A stretch of 18,876 nt of DNA, taken from assembly GCA_903923795.1 (NCBI GenBank), contig CAIXYX010000090.1, positions 1-18,876 of the forward strand. Direction: 5' to 3'. Position 1 is the stretch's first letter. The number at the start of each line of letters is the position of its first letter. This document shows, one piece after another, positions 1 through 7,297 of the stretch. Made by a program: the position numbers and the translations under genes. This stretch comes from an uncultured Microcaldota archaeon. GTDB taxonomy: Archaea > Micrarchaeota > Micrarchaeia > Anstonellales > Anstonellaceae. Below the pieces are notes generated by a model. That model searched no databases and had not been told where the DNA came from. It worked only from the letters and a program-made list of their open reading frames with translations.

Positions 1-148
1 GGTAGAACTCACGTCATAGATTGAGCCTTTGCAGGCAGAGGCCCAGCAGAGGCCTTGCCTCCGCTTCTGAGGTGAAATCGAGGGCGGCGCAGATAGGTTT
101 AATTTGTCACCGCCCTAACGCATCTCTCCCAAATTTCACCCCGACACA

Positions 149-164
149 CGTCGGACAGCCGACG
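149..164. promoter_or_regulatory. Palindrome next to the pyrD TATA box, candidate operator
   Basis: CGTCGG at 149-154 and CCGACG at 159-164 form a perfect 6-bp inverted repeat around ACAG. It ends 7 nt before the TATA box at 172-178, close to where the TFB recognition element lies. Its position would suit a repressor or activator of the pyrimidine operon. No regulator is known from the sequence, so the operator role is inference. Confidence 0.4.
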
Positions 165-171
165 AGCACCC

Positions 172-178
172 TTATATA
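172..178 (+). promoter_or_regulatory. TATA box of the pyrDKC operon
   Basis: TTATATA lies 35 nt (centre) upstream of the pyrD ATG at 210. Archaeal transcription usually begins about 24-28 nt after the box centre, which predicts a start near 200 and a very short leader. GAGG at 203-206 lies 3 nt before the ATG, a close spacing for an SD site. Confidence 0.65.
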
Positions 179-209
179 CCCCCATCCACCATGAGTATTC
201 ACGAGGCTT

Positions 210-1115
210 ATGGTCGATTTGTCAACTTCCCTCGCCGGCGTGAAAATGAAGAATCCCCTAGTGCTCGCATCGGGCATTAGGGGCAACAACGCCAAACTGC
301 TGATTAGGGCCGCAAAAGAGGGCGCGGGCGCAGTCACGTCGAAATCCTGCTCCCTGATGCCCCGCGAGGGCCACGTGAATCCGACCGCAATAGCCGCGCC
401 GACTTACATGCTCAACGCAATCGGCCTCTCGAATCCCGGCGTGGAGGCGGAGCTGGGGGAAATTCAAGAGGCGGTCGCTCATGCGGGCGTGCCAATCATC
501 GCGTCTGTTTATGCCGACAGCGTGGAGAATTTCGCAGCTGCGGCCGCGCGAATCTCCTCGGCAAAACCGGCCATCATCGAGCTCGACATCTCGTGCCCCA
601 ATGTTCACAAAGAGGGCGAGATGTTCTCCTCGAACAAGGAGGCGGCGAGCGAAGTGACGCGAGCGGTGAAGGCCAAAGTCAAGAATATTCCAATTTCAGT
701 AAAACTCTCGGCAAATGTTCCTGACATAGGCTCCATCGCAGCCGAGTGCCAGAAATCCGGCGCTGACATCATCACGGCGATAAACACTATGCCGGCCATG
801 TGCATCGACATACGCGCGAAAAAGGCCGTGCTTGCGAACCAGTACGGCGGAATGTCGGGCCCCGCGCTATTGCCCATCGCACTAAGAGCCGTTCATTCCA
901 TCCGCAAAAAATGCAGCCTGCCAATCATCGGGGGCGGCGGCGTGACATCGGGCGAGGATGCGGTGGCGATGATTATGGCCGGCGCAACAGCTGTGTCAAT
1001 CGGCTCAGCCGTATGGTATAGGAAGGATGCGTTCGGCGAGATAAATATGGAGATGAGTCAATTCATGAAAGCGGAGAATTATCACAAACTTTCAGAGATA
1101 AAACTGATAGAATAA
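210..1115 (+). CDS. pyrD: Dihydroorotate dehydrogenase B, catalytic subunit (class 1B)
   Basis: This 301-aa cytosolic FMN enzyme oxidises dihydroorotate to orotate, the fourth step of UMP synthesis. It is a TIM-barrel protein of normal family length. Visible hallmarks are the ISCPN motif at 127-131, with Cys129 as the catalytic base typical of class 1 enzymes, Lys165 in VKLS, Asn192 in the INT motif, and the glycine-rich phosphate-binding stretch at 241-244 followed by GSA near 265-267. The class 1B assignment rests on Cys129 together with a pyrK gene 12 bp downstream; class 1B enzymes pass electrons through PyrK to NAD+. The start at 210 is chosen because it directly follows the TATA box and GAGG, and the protein begins in the usual family way (DLSTSLAGVKMKNPLVLASG). 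Nothing appears truncated. Confidence 0.93.
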   Translation: MVDLSTSLAGVKMKNPLVLASGIRGNNAKLLIRAAKEGAGAVTSKSCSLMPREGHVNPTAIAAPTYMLNAIGLSNPGVEAELGEIQEAVAHAGVPIIASVYADSVENFAAAAARISSAKPAIIELDISCPNVHKEGEMFSSNKEAASEVTRAVKAKVKNIPISVKLSANVPDIGSIAAECQKSGADIITAINTMPAMCIDIRAKKAVLANQYGGMSGPALLPIALRAVHSIRKKCSLPIIGGGGVTSGEDAVAMIMAGATAVSIGSAVWYRKDAFGEINMEMSQFMKAENYHKLSEIKLIE

Positions 1116-1127
1116 ATCAGCAACAAG

Positions 1128-1982
1128 ATGACGCTTATGACGAAAAAAGCGAGCCAGAGCCCGAAAAAGATGGTTTTGAGTGCGAAATTCCTCACTCCGC
1201 TCTCCCTGACTCCCGCCCGCGTCAAAGTCATCCGAGTCGAGAGCGAGAATTCGCTGGTGTCATTGCTCACGCTCGACATGCAGATGCCGCATGCCCAACC
1301 CGGCCAATTCGTCATGGTCTGGTCTCCGGGACAGGACGAAAAACCCATGAGCATCGCTGAGACGAAACCTTCCTTGCAGCTCGCCATCGCGAAAGCCGGC
1401 CCATGCTCGAAGAAATTGGCCGAGAGCAAGCCCGGCGAATTCCTGTGGGTGCGCGGGCCATTAGGAAAACCATTCTGGCCCGTTGGAAAGAAATGGCTCC
1501 TCATCGGTGGCGGATATGGTTTTGCCCCATTGAGATTTTTGGCAAGAGTGGGAATGGAGAATGGCGCGCAAGTCGAGACAATCTGCGGCGCGCGCACAAA
1601 AGACTTGCTGATGAAACCCCTCGCAGGCATCGGCAAGAGCCACATCACCACCGACGACGGAAGCGCGGGCGTGAAAGGCAATGTATTGGTGGCATTGGAG
1701 CCATTGCTTGCGGACAAGAAATCAAAATTCGACTGCGTCTATTCATGCGGGCCGGAAAAGATGATGAAAGGCGTGGCCCAATTGTGCAAAGCGCACGGCG
1801 TGAAATCCCAGCTCTCGGTCGAGCGATACATGAAATGCGGATTCGGCGTGTGCGGCCATTGCGCAATGGGCGGCTGGCTGTCATGCATCGACGGGCCGTC
1901 AATCGACGGCGAAGAAGCATTGGCAAATAGTGAATTCGGAACAGTGCATGTGGACCGCGCGGGCCGCAAGATAAAATTCTAA
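1128..1982 (+). CDS. pyrK: Dihydroorotate dehydrogenase B, electron transfer subunit
   Basis: This 284-aa iron-sulfur flavoprotein takes electrons from the PyrD FMN through FAD and a [2Fe-2S] cluster to NAD+. The N-terminal FAD-binding barrel shows PGQFVMVW at 58-65 and KPMSIA at 72-77. The NAD-binding part has GGGYGFAPLRF at 127-137 and a CGPEKMMK motif near 207-214. The cluster cysteines are Cys237, 242, 245 and 253, spaced C-x4-C-x2-C-x7-C. The last loop is shorter than I recall for Lactococcus PyrK and resembles archaeal sulfhydrogenase gamma or SudB-like relatives, so a related flavoprotein role was considered; the position directly between pyrD and pyrC makes PyrK the best call. The exact start is uncertain: ATG also occurs in frame at 1137 and 1170, and no clear SD site decides between them. 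Confidence 0.88.
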   Translation: MTLMTKKASQSPKKMVLSAKFLTPLSLTPARVKVIRVESENSLVSLLTLDMQMPHAQPGQFVMVWSPGQDEKPMSIAETKPSLQLAIAKAGPCSKKLAESKPGEFLWVRGPLGKPFWPVGKKWLLIGGGYGFAPLRFLARVGMENGAQVETICGARTKDLLMKPLAGIGKSHITTDDGSAGVKGNVLVALEPLLADKKSKFDCVYSCGPEKMMKGVAQLCKAHGVKSQLSVERYMKCGFGVCGHCAMGGWLSCIDGPSIDGEEALANSEFGTVHVDRAGRKIKF

Positions 1983-1994
1983 AAAATCATAAAT

Positions 1995-1999
1995 GGAGG
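1995..1999 (+). promoter_or_regulatory. Ribosome binding site that sets the pyrC start
   Basis: GGAGG lies 6 nt before ATG at 2006. An in-frame TTG at 2000 directly abuts the site and would leave no spacing, so the ATG is the better start. Confidence 0.75.
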
Positions 2000-2005
2000 T
2001 TGAAT

Positions 2006-3367
2006 ATGTTCATCCGCTCTAAACGCGTATTTCTCGACGGGAAACTGAAACCCGCCTGCATCTCCATCCACTCGGGGCACATCGGCGAGATACATTCCTA
2101 CACCTACATGGCCTCGCAGGCTCTCGACGCCGGCAACTGGCTCATTCTGCCCGGGGGCATAGACGTGCACACCCACATGCGCGAGCCCGAGGCATCCCAC
2201 AAGGAGGATTTCTTCTCGGGCTCGTCGGCCGCATTGTGCGGGGGAGTGACATCTTACCTCGACATGCCGTGCTACAATTCGCCCGTCACCGCCACCGTGG
2301 GCGCGCTCACAGAGAAGGAGCGCCTCGCCGCCGCCAAAAGCGTCGCAGACTTCGGCTTCCACCTCGGCGCCACCAATGAGAACGGCGACCTCATACGCCG
2401 CCTCCAGCCGCCATCAGTCAAGGCTTTTCTCTCGGACACACATTCTCCATTGAGCCTCACGGCATCGGGCTTCGAGCGCACCTGCTCCGGCTATGACATG
2501 TTCAAGCCTTTGTGCGTGCACTGCGAAGACCGAGGCATGACCGAGAAGAGGGCGGCCAAATTTGACAAGCACGAGGAGATAAGAAACACCGAAGTGGCAG
2601 TCTCGGGCGTGAAAGTGGCGGTAGCCATGGCAAAGAAATACCACCGCCGCATGCATTTCTGCCATCTCACCACCCCCGCCGAGATAAAACTGGCAAAGGC
2701 CGGCGCGGGCTTTATGCCCACATTCGACAAAAAGAAGAAAGGCCAGCCCATGCACACTGTCGAAATCACGCCGCATCATTTATTCCTCTCCACCGCCGAT
2801 TTGGAGCGGCTGAAAGGCTGGGGCAAATGCAATCCCCCTCTGCGCGAGCGCAAAGAAGTGGCGGGCCTCTGGCGCATGCTAAAGCACATCGACATGGTGG
2901 CATCAGACCACGCGCCTCACCTGCCTGCCGACAAGGAGACGGGCGCGCCCGGCTTTCCGGGCACACAAACGATGGTGCCTCTCCTCTTGCATGCAGCTCT
3001 TGGCGGCAAGCTGAAATTGGAGGAGGCTGTGCGCCTCTTCTCGACAGGGCCAGCATCTGCATTCACCATGCAGACAAAGGGGAGGATTGCGCCCGGCTAT
3101 GACGCAGACTTCATCGTGTTCAACCCGCAGGACCACTGGACGGTGAATCTCAATGACCTTCGCTCGAAAGCCGGCTGGTCGCCGTATGAGGGCTGGCGCT
3201 TGCGCGGCAAGATAATGGGCGTGGTTTTACGCGGGGAGCAAGCGGTGTGGGACAATGAGCTTCTTGTTCGGGCCGGCTTTGGCAAAACTATCCAGCGCGC
3301 TCCGATGATTGGCACCGAGCGCCTCGATTTGAGAAAGCACGCGAAAGAGAGATATTCGCTGCAGTGA
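2006..3367 (+). CDS. pyrC: Dihydroorotase
   Basis: This 453-aa metal-dependent amidohydrolase cyclises carbamoyl-aspartate to dihydroorotate, the substrate of the PyrDK complex encoded upstream. Metal-binding motifs are clear: the HxH pair His55/His57 within GGIDVHTHMREPE, Arg59, His172 in VHCED, His220 in HFCHLT, and Asp301 in SDHAPH at 300-305. Lys139 in VKAFLSD is the likely carboxylated bridging lysine, by analogy with other members. TPHHLFL at 256-262 is also typical of dihydroorotases. Allantoinase and hydantoinase are relatives, but the pyr neighbours favour dihydroorotase. The start is set by GGAGG at 1995-1999. It lies 23 bp after pyrK, and a T-rich terminator follows its end. The length is slightly above the usual 420-440 residues because of a basic C-terminal tail. 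Confidence 0.92.
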   Translation: MFIRSKRVFLDGKLKPACISIHSGHIGEIHSYTYMASQALDAGNWLILPGGIDVHTHMREPEASHKEDFFSGSSAALCGGVTSYLDMPCYNSPVTATVGALTEKERLAAAKSVADFGFHLGATNENGDLIRRLQPPSVKAFLSDTHSPLSLTASGFERTCSGYDMFKPLCVHCEDRGMTEKRAAKFDKHEEIRNTEVAVSGVKVAVAMAKKYHRRMHFCHLTTPAEIKLAKAGAGFMPTFDKKKKGQPMHTVEITPHHLFLSTADLERLKGWGKCNPPLRERKEVAGLWRMLKHIDMVASDHAPHLPADKETGAPGFPGTQTMVPLLLHAALGGKLKLEEAVRLFSTGPASAFTMQTKGRIAPGYDADFIVFNPQDHWTVNLNDLRSKAGWSPYEGWRLRGKIMGVVLRGEQAVWDNELLVRAGFGKTIQRAPMIGTERLDLRKHAKERYSLQ

Positions 3368-3368
3368 G

Positions 3369-3441
3369 CGCAAAATTTGCGAGAACAAGAATTTTCCGTT
3401 TTTTTCTCTATTTTTCTATTGTTTTCTCTCATTATTTTTTC
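3369..3441 (+). terminator. Palindrome and oligo-T terminator of the pyr operon
   Basis: Directly after the pyrC stop is CGCAAAATTTGCG (3369-3381), a near-perfect palindrome, followed by repeated T tracts, including seven Ts at 3399-3405 and six at 3435-3440. Oligo-T runs on the coding strand terminate archaeal RNA polymerase. The convergent pilin-like gene ends right beside it. Confidence 0.7.
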
Positions 3442-3442
3442 T

Positions 3443-3871
3443 CTAATTCAATTCCAGCGTCACATTCGCCGCGCTCAGATTCGCCGCCCCCCGCACATCT
3501 ATGACATACGCGCCCTCGCGGTTTATGCGCTCAAAACCCGTCGATGACACGTTGAAGCGCGTGGGCTGCACCAAATCGAGAAGCCCATAAGAAGTGTTCA
3601 CCCGCACGACGATTTCGCGGCCGCTGGCATGCAAAAACACGACGCTTGGCAATTCTATCTGCGTGCGCAATGACGCGCCCGAGCCAAGAGAGCCGATGGA
3701 ATTGACGGCCGCCGCCAAACGCGAGGCCGAGAATGCGGCCATGCTCACCGACAGCTGTTCGGGCTGCGCGCGCGAATTCCACGACAGCATGAGAAGGATT
3801 GGCAGTATGGTGGCCGAGAGGATGGCCAGAACCAGCATGAATTCGGCAGATGCCTGTCCCCGTGTGCGCAT
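3443..3871 (-). CDS. Pilin-like protein with class III signal peptide
   Basis: The product is a 142-aa single-pass secreted protein. After a five-residue basic start comes GQASAEFMLVL, which matches the Q-x-S-x-E pattern of archaeal class III signal peptides (QASAE at 6-10). A hydrophobic helix follows at about 11-29. Such proteins are cut by an archaeal prepilin peptidase just before the Q and assemble through the retained helix. The rest is a small predicted beta-rich ectodomain with four N-glycosylation sequons (NTS, NVS, NLS, NVT). The ATG at 3871 is chosen over the in-frame TTG at 3889 because a TATA-like box is centred 25 nt upstream of the ATG, implying a leaderless message. It stands alone, well away from the surface operon at 14662-18876. 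The specific structure it joins is unknown. Confidence 0.82.
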   Translation of the reverse strand: MRTRGQASAEFMLVLAILSATILPILLMLSWNSRAQPEQLSVSMAAFSASRLAAAVNSIGSLGSGASLRTQIELPSVVFLHASGREIVVRVNTSYGLLDLVQPTRFNVSSTGFERINREGAYVIDVRGAANLSAANVTLELN

Positions 3872-3892
3872 AATGAGGCTATGAGCCAAGCG

Positions 3893-3900
3893 CTTAATAA
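3893..3900 (-). promoter_or_regulatory. TATA-like box of the lone pilin-like gene
   Basis: TTATTAAG on the minus strand is centred 25 nt before ATG 3871, predicting a leaderless transcript. Confidence 0.5.
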
Positions 3901-3924
3901 TCTAATGCCAGATGCCCGAGAGAG

Positions 3925-4035
3925 AAAACAAGAAACAAAAAGAGAAAAATCAAACGTGAAGAATTCGAAAAAGAGAAAATTCGAAAGAAGAAACTTTGAG
4001 AAAAAATTCGAAAGAAAAATATGAAGAAAAAAAGA
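3925..4035 (-). terminator. T-rich terminator region after the CBS gene, with TTCGAA repeats
   Basis: On the minus strand this stretch is almost pure T/C with many T runs, directly after the stop of the CBS-domain gene, which fits archaeal termination. On the plus strand AATTCGAAA occurs three times (3962-3970, 3978-3986, 4005-4013), each containing the palindrome TTCGAA. The repeats may simply reflect low complexity, or they may be protein-binding sites upstream of the pilin-like promoter. Confidence 0.55.
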
Positions 4036-4052
4036 GAGGCGTTTCGCGCCGC

Positions 4053-5126
4053 CTACTTGCTCACTTTCCTCTTCTCCATCCCCGTGTGCTTGTGCTTGCC
4101 TGCCTGCGTGTGCAGCTCGTCAAGAACTGCCCCCACACTCGACATGAGGTCGAAGTCGGAATATGTCGCGCTCAATTGAAGGGTGGGCCCCCTGATGTGG
4201 CCTGACACGTAATACTCCTTGCCAGTCTTTTTCACGTGCAGCGTAAGCGCCTCGACGACAACGCTCTGGCCAATCTTGCCGAGCATGGTCTGCCCCTCGG
4301 CGACAATCGCGTCCGCCGACAATTTCTCCACGTCGGACAGGCCCGACACCAGCACGTTTCCGGCCGTCTTTGGGTAGAGCGCGGGCTCGAAGAGGTCTTT
4401 TGCGGATATGATGCCGATCGGCCTCTCGCCGTCGACAACTATGAGCGCCGCCACCTGCTTGTCAAGCATCTTCTCGGCTGCGGATATGAGGCTTGCGTCC
4501 GGCGCGATTGTCTCCACCTGTGTTTTCATAAAAGAGGAGATGGGCGGGTCGACGTGGCTCCTGCTCGGCTCGCGCATCTGCGGCCGTCGCGCCGGCGCGC
4601 CTGTCTTGGCGCGCAAGAGGTCGAACACGGAGATGAGGCCGACCAGATGCCCGTTCGAGAGCGCGGCCAAACGGCGCACGTGCGCCTGCTTCATCAGCCC
4701 GTCTGCCATGGAGACAGTGGCCTTGGAGTCTATCGTGAGTATCGGACTCGTCATGTGCGAGCGCACCGAGTGGCCCGCGAAGAGGCCGTCATTGCGCATG
4801 GCGGTGAGCACTTCCCATCTTGTGATGGCGCCCATCAGCTTCTCGCCTTCCATCACCGGCAATGTCTTGACGCGTCCGGAGAAGAATGCCTGCGCGGCCT
4901 CGGATGCAGTGACAGACGGCAGAAGCACCGGAGTCTTGATGGCGACCGTCTTGCAGTGCGTGGAGCGGGAATCCCCGCCGCCTAAGTGCACCGTGCGCTC
5001 CTCGATGACGCCCAAATACTTCTTGCCGTCGAACACCAGCACGCCCACGCCATTCGCTTCGATGAGCGAGACTGCTTTCGACAACGGTTCGTCGGATTGG
5101 ATTGTCACTGCCTTTGCCAGTTGCAT
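4053..5126 (-). CDS. Four-CBS-domain protein with C-terminal HPF/RaiA-like domain
   Basis: This is a 357-aa cytosolic protein. Four CBS repeats, forming two Bateman modules, lie at about 4-50, 60-112, 121-172 and 195-246; each shows the usual x-LPV/RRLAAL...GxIS/T...-type ending (GAITRWEVL, GLISVFDLL, GIISAKDLF). Such modules often bind adenine nucleotides. The last ~95 residues (257-350) can be aligned by eye with ribosome hibernation factor HPF: a helix after VEKLSAD, a strand LTLHVKK, a strand YYVSGHIRG, then LSATYSDFDLMSSVGAVLDELHTQ and a basic KHKH end. I infer a nucleotide-sensing ribosome-associated protein. The start at 5126 is preferred because GGAGG lies 8 nt upstream and the 45 nt before it are AT-rich. 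An upstream in-frame ATG at 5171, with a weak TATA-like AGATAAAC 26 nt further upstream, is an alternative. It follows argS by 101 bp. Confidence 0.8.
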   Translation of the reverse strand: MQLAKAVTIQSDEPLSKAVSLIEANGVGVLVFDGKKYLGVIEERTVHLGGGDSRSTHCKTVAIKTPVLLPSVTASEAAQAFFSGRVKTLPVMEGEKLMGAITRWEVLTAMRNDGLFAGHSVRSHMTSPILTIDSKATVSMADGLMKQAHVRRLAALSNGHLVGLISVFDLLRAKTGAPARRPQMREPSRSHVDPPISSFMKTQVETIAPDASLISAAEKMLDKQVAALIVVDGERPIGIISAKDLFEPALYPKTAGNVLVSGLSDVEKLSADAIVAEGQTMLGKIGQSVVVEALTLHVKKTGKEYYVSGHIRGPTLQLSATYSDFDLMSSVGAVLDELHTQAGKHKHTGMEKRKVSK

Positions 5127-5134
5127 ATATGTCG

Positions 5135-5139
5135 CCTCC
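5135..5139 (-). promoter_or_regulatory. Ribosome binding site favouring the CBS gene start at 5126
   Basis: GGAGG on the minus strand lies 8 nt before ATG 5126, the same core as in front of pyrC. It sits inside the reading frame of the longer alternative (start 5171), so it argues for the shorter protein. Confidence 0.55.
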
Positions 5140-5227
5140 AACTTTTCGCATAGATTAGCTTGTTTTGTCATCTTCGGGTTTGTCTTTTTCGGGTTTATCT
5201 ATTGGTCAGTTCCATCCGCTCACATGC

Positions 5228-7297
5228 TCACATCTTCTCCAAACGCGGCAGGCCCAATATGTCCATGCTCTCCCCCATGAGCTTTCGCGCGGCCGCCACC
5301 ATCATGAGGCGCGCGGTCTTGTCGGCGGGGGAAACCTCATCCGCGAGCACAGGCGTAGTCGAGTAGAATTCGTTGAACCTCGCCGCCGTCTCGAGCGCGA
5401 AATCGGCGATGGGGTGCACCTGATGCTTATCGGCCCCGTGCTTGATGACCGTGCGCATGCGCAGGAGGAGGCGTAAAAGCGCTATCTCTTTCTCATTGAA
5501 CTTGTATTCTGGTGATGGTATTTTGGGCGCCAAACCTGCCACCCTGCCTTTCTCCAAGATGCGGCCCGCCCGCGCATAGGCGTATTGGATGTATGGGCCG
5601 GAATCTCCGGTGAATGAGAGAGCCTTCTCATAGTCGAACGTTATTTTCTGCATGGCGGAGGGACGCAAGAACCAGAAGCGAATCGATGCGACAGCAACTC
5701 CGTCGGCGATGATTTTCTTCTCCTGCGGCGAATAATCTGCCGTGATTTTCTCGGCCGCCCTCTCTTTCATCTCATGCAAAAGTTCGTCTGCGGTGAAACC
5801 CGGCCCGCCCTCTCCGCCGGCCATCCATGTGCCCGCCCTGCCCGAGAAGCGGCCGGCCGGCAGCACCACGTGCTCATATGCCAAGTGTATGCATGCATCT
5901 GCCTGTGCCGAATATCCCATCTGCCGCATCACGGCCGCGATGACTTTCTGCGGATAGGCCTGCTCCGCGCCGATGACATTCACAACTTCTTGCGCGCGGG
6001 CGAAAGGCATCGGATAAGTTTGGCGGGAGGAATCTCTCGCAGATGCGCTCATATACGCCGTCTGGCCGTTCGGCTGCTTCATGAATGGCGAGTAGAAAAA
6101 TTTGTCCGCCAAGAGCGCGAATTTCCACAATTGGAAGGCCACGTCTTTGCCTGTGTATGTGGCTGTGCCGTCAGAGCGGATGAGGATTTTGTCCGCATTC
6201 TCCATTCCCTCAAAGCCGGGCTGGCCTGCAAGCCTCACCACAAGGCAGCCTGCATTTTTTCCAGTCGTCTCCTTCTCGGCAGCGCCAGATGCGATGATTT
6301 TGGCCAAGCCCTCCTTGAATATCGTGCGCACGATGTCGGACTCAAATATGAGCACGTCATGGTAGATTCCGAAAGAGAAGGCAGTCTCGTACTGGGCACG
6401 CACGCAGGCCTCGACAAGCCGCCGTGCCTCGGATGCGACCGGCTCGTCTCCCTCTTCCACCTGTTTGAGAATGGCGCGCACATATACGTCCACTTCGGGT
6501 TTCGTTATCTGTTTCGCAACCTCGACATATTGCCAACCCAACTGATGATCGAGCTTGTTGGCGAAAAGCGAGCCCGCCGGAGCCGGTTGGCTGGGCAAGT
6601 GCGATTTGCCCCACACCGACTGCGCCACCTGCAGGCCCAAGTCGTCGATATAGTCCATGCGCTCGACGGTGCGGCCTGATGCGGCGAGAAGGCGCGCGAG
6701 CGAATCACCCAAAATCGCGTTGCGCAAATGGCCGACATGCCACGGCTTGTTCGGATTCACCGACGGGAACTCTATGAGAACTTTTTGTGCCAGAGGCTCG
6801 CCATGCCCCAAATGCCCGCCGTATGCGGCCGAGGCCAGAAGCGTTGCCCAGAAATGCGGGGCGAAATGGAAGTTGAGATAAGGCCCAGCCGCCTCGGCCC
6901 GCTCGACAAACGAGGGCCATTTGCCCGCCGCGGCCCAACCTGCGGCGAGTTGCACGGGATTCAGCTTCTTCTCCTTTGCTTGTGTGAATGCGAGATTAGA
7001 GCAATGGTCGGCTAATGGAGTCGAGGGCAGGAGGAGGCTGGCTTTCGCCACTTCGGGTGTCACGCCGGCCGCGAGCGCCAGCGCAGAAGCGAGTTCGGCC
7101 TTCCAGTCCGGCAGAGGGGCAGGCTTGATCAGCTCCGTAATCTTCGCTGCCTTTTTCGGCCCGGATTTATTGGCGGGTTTTGTTTTCGCCGCAACCGCGC
7201 GTTTGGCTGAAACCGATTTGGTCCTTACAGTGGCGCGAATCCCCGGCGCCGCGGCCTTCTTCCCGGGCTTTGGTTTAGCTGTTTTTTTAGAAGCCAT
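5228..7297 (-). CDS. argS: Arginyl-tRNA synthetase with basic N-terminal tail
   Basis: This 689-aa class I synthetase charges tRNA-Arg. After a tail of about 53 residues rich in Lys, Ala and Pro come an N-terminal domain (about 60-165), the catalytic domain with the HIGH motif HVGH at 187-190 in NPNKPWHVGHLRN, and IRSDGTATYTGKD at 373-385. The KMSKS-equivalent loop reads FSGRAG at 484-489, without the classical lysine pair, as in many ArgRS. The DALR anticodon-binding domain fills about 565-689, from SGPYIQYAYARAG to the terminal LGLPRLEKM. A glycine-rich insertion (491-500) follows the loop. The frame stays open upstream to 7597, but that extension overlaps the regulator gene and has no family resemblance. 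ATG 7297 follows AGGG by 6 nt; ATG 7303 is also possible. The start overlaps the regulator's last 11 bases, implying co-transcription. Confidence 0.94.
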   Translation of the reverse strand: MASKKTAKPKPGKKAAAPGIRATVRTKSVSAKRAVAAKTKPANKSGPKKAAKITELIKPAPLPDWKAELASALALAAGVTPEVAKASLLLPSTPLADHCSNLAFTQAKEKKLNPVQLAAGWAAAGKWPSFVERAEAAGPYLNFHFAPHFWATLLASAAYGGHLGHGEPLAQKVLIEFPSVNPNKPWHVGHLRNAILGDSLARLLAASGRTVERMDYIDDLGLQVAQSVWGKSHLPSQPAPAGSLFANKLDHQLGWQYVEVAKQITKPEVDVYVRAILKQVEEGDEPVASEARRLVEACVRAQYETAFSFGIYHDVLIFESDIVRTIFKEGLAKIIASGAAEKETTGKNAGCLVVRLAGQPGFEGMENADKILIRSDGTATYTGKDVAFQLWKFALLADKFFYSPFMKQPNGQTAYMSASARDSSRQTYPMPFARAQEVVNVIGAEQAYPQKVIAAVMRQMGYSAQADACIHLAYEHVVLPAGRFSGRAGTWMAGGEGGPGFTADELLHEMKERAAEKITADYSPQEKKIIADGVAVASIRFWFLRPSAMQKITFDYEKALSFTGDSGPYIQYAYARAGRILEKGRVAGLAPKIPSPEYKFNEKEIALLRLLLRMRTVIKHGADKHQVHPIADFALETAARFNEFYSTTPVLADEVSPADKTARLMMVAAARKLMGESMDILGLPRLEKM

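Larger units (their letters stand above)
1..209. other. Left-edge non-coding stretch upstream of pyrD
   Basis: No gene is supported here. The three + frames stop at 3, 19 and 24, so a + strand gene ending at the extreme left edge is possible but cannot be identified. The right half holds the pyrD promoter. A 6-bp inverted repeat, GGGCGG at 84-89 and CCGCCC at 110-115, flanks an AT-rich core; its role is unknown. A short minus-strand reading frame near 16-105 has weak resemblance to an OMP decarboxylase N-terminus but stops early and lacks a normal start codon. Confidence 0.5.

Noticed and set aside
16..105. Minus-strand reading frame starting KPICAALDFTSEAEARPLL, faintly like the N-terminus of OMP decarboxylase (pyrF)
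   Set aside because: It lacks a normal start codon and meets a stop after about 30 codons, so it is not an intact gene. The resemblance is short and could be chance, although pyr genes are adjacent; a search of this fragment with frameshift allowed would decide.
4236..4985. Plus-strand reading frame opposite the CBS-domain gene
   Set aside because: It is Arg/His-rich antisense shadow sequence with no motifs, while the minus strand has four clear CBS repeats.
5774..6679. Plus-strand reading frame opposite argS
   Set aside because: It is a shadow of the synthetase gene with no recognisable domain and no promoter or ribosome binding site.
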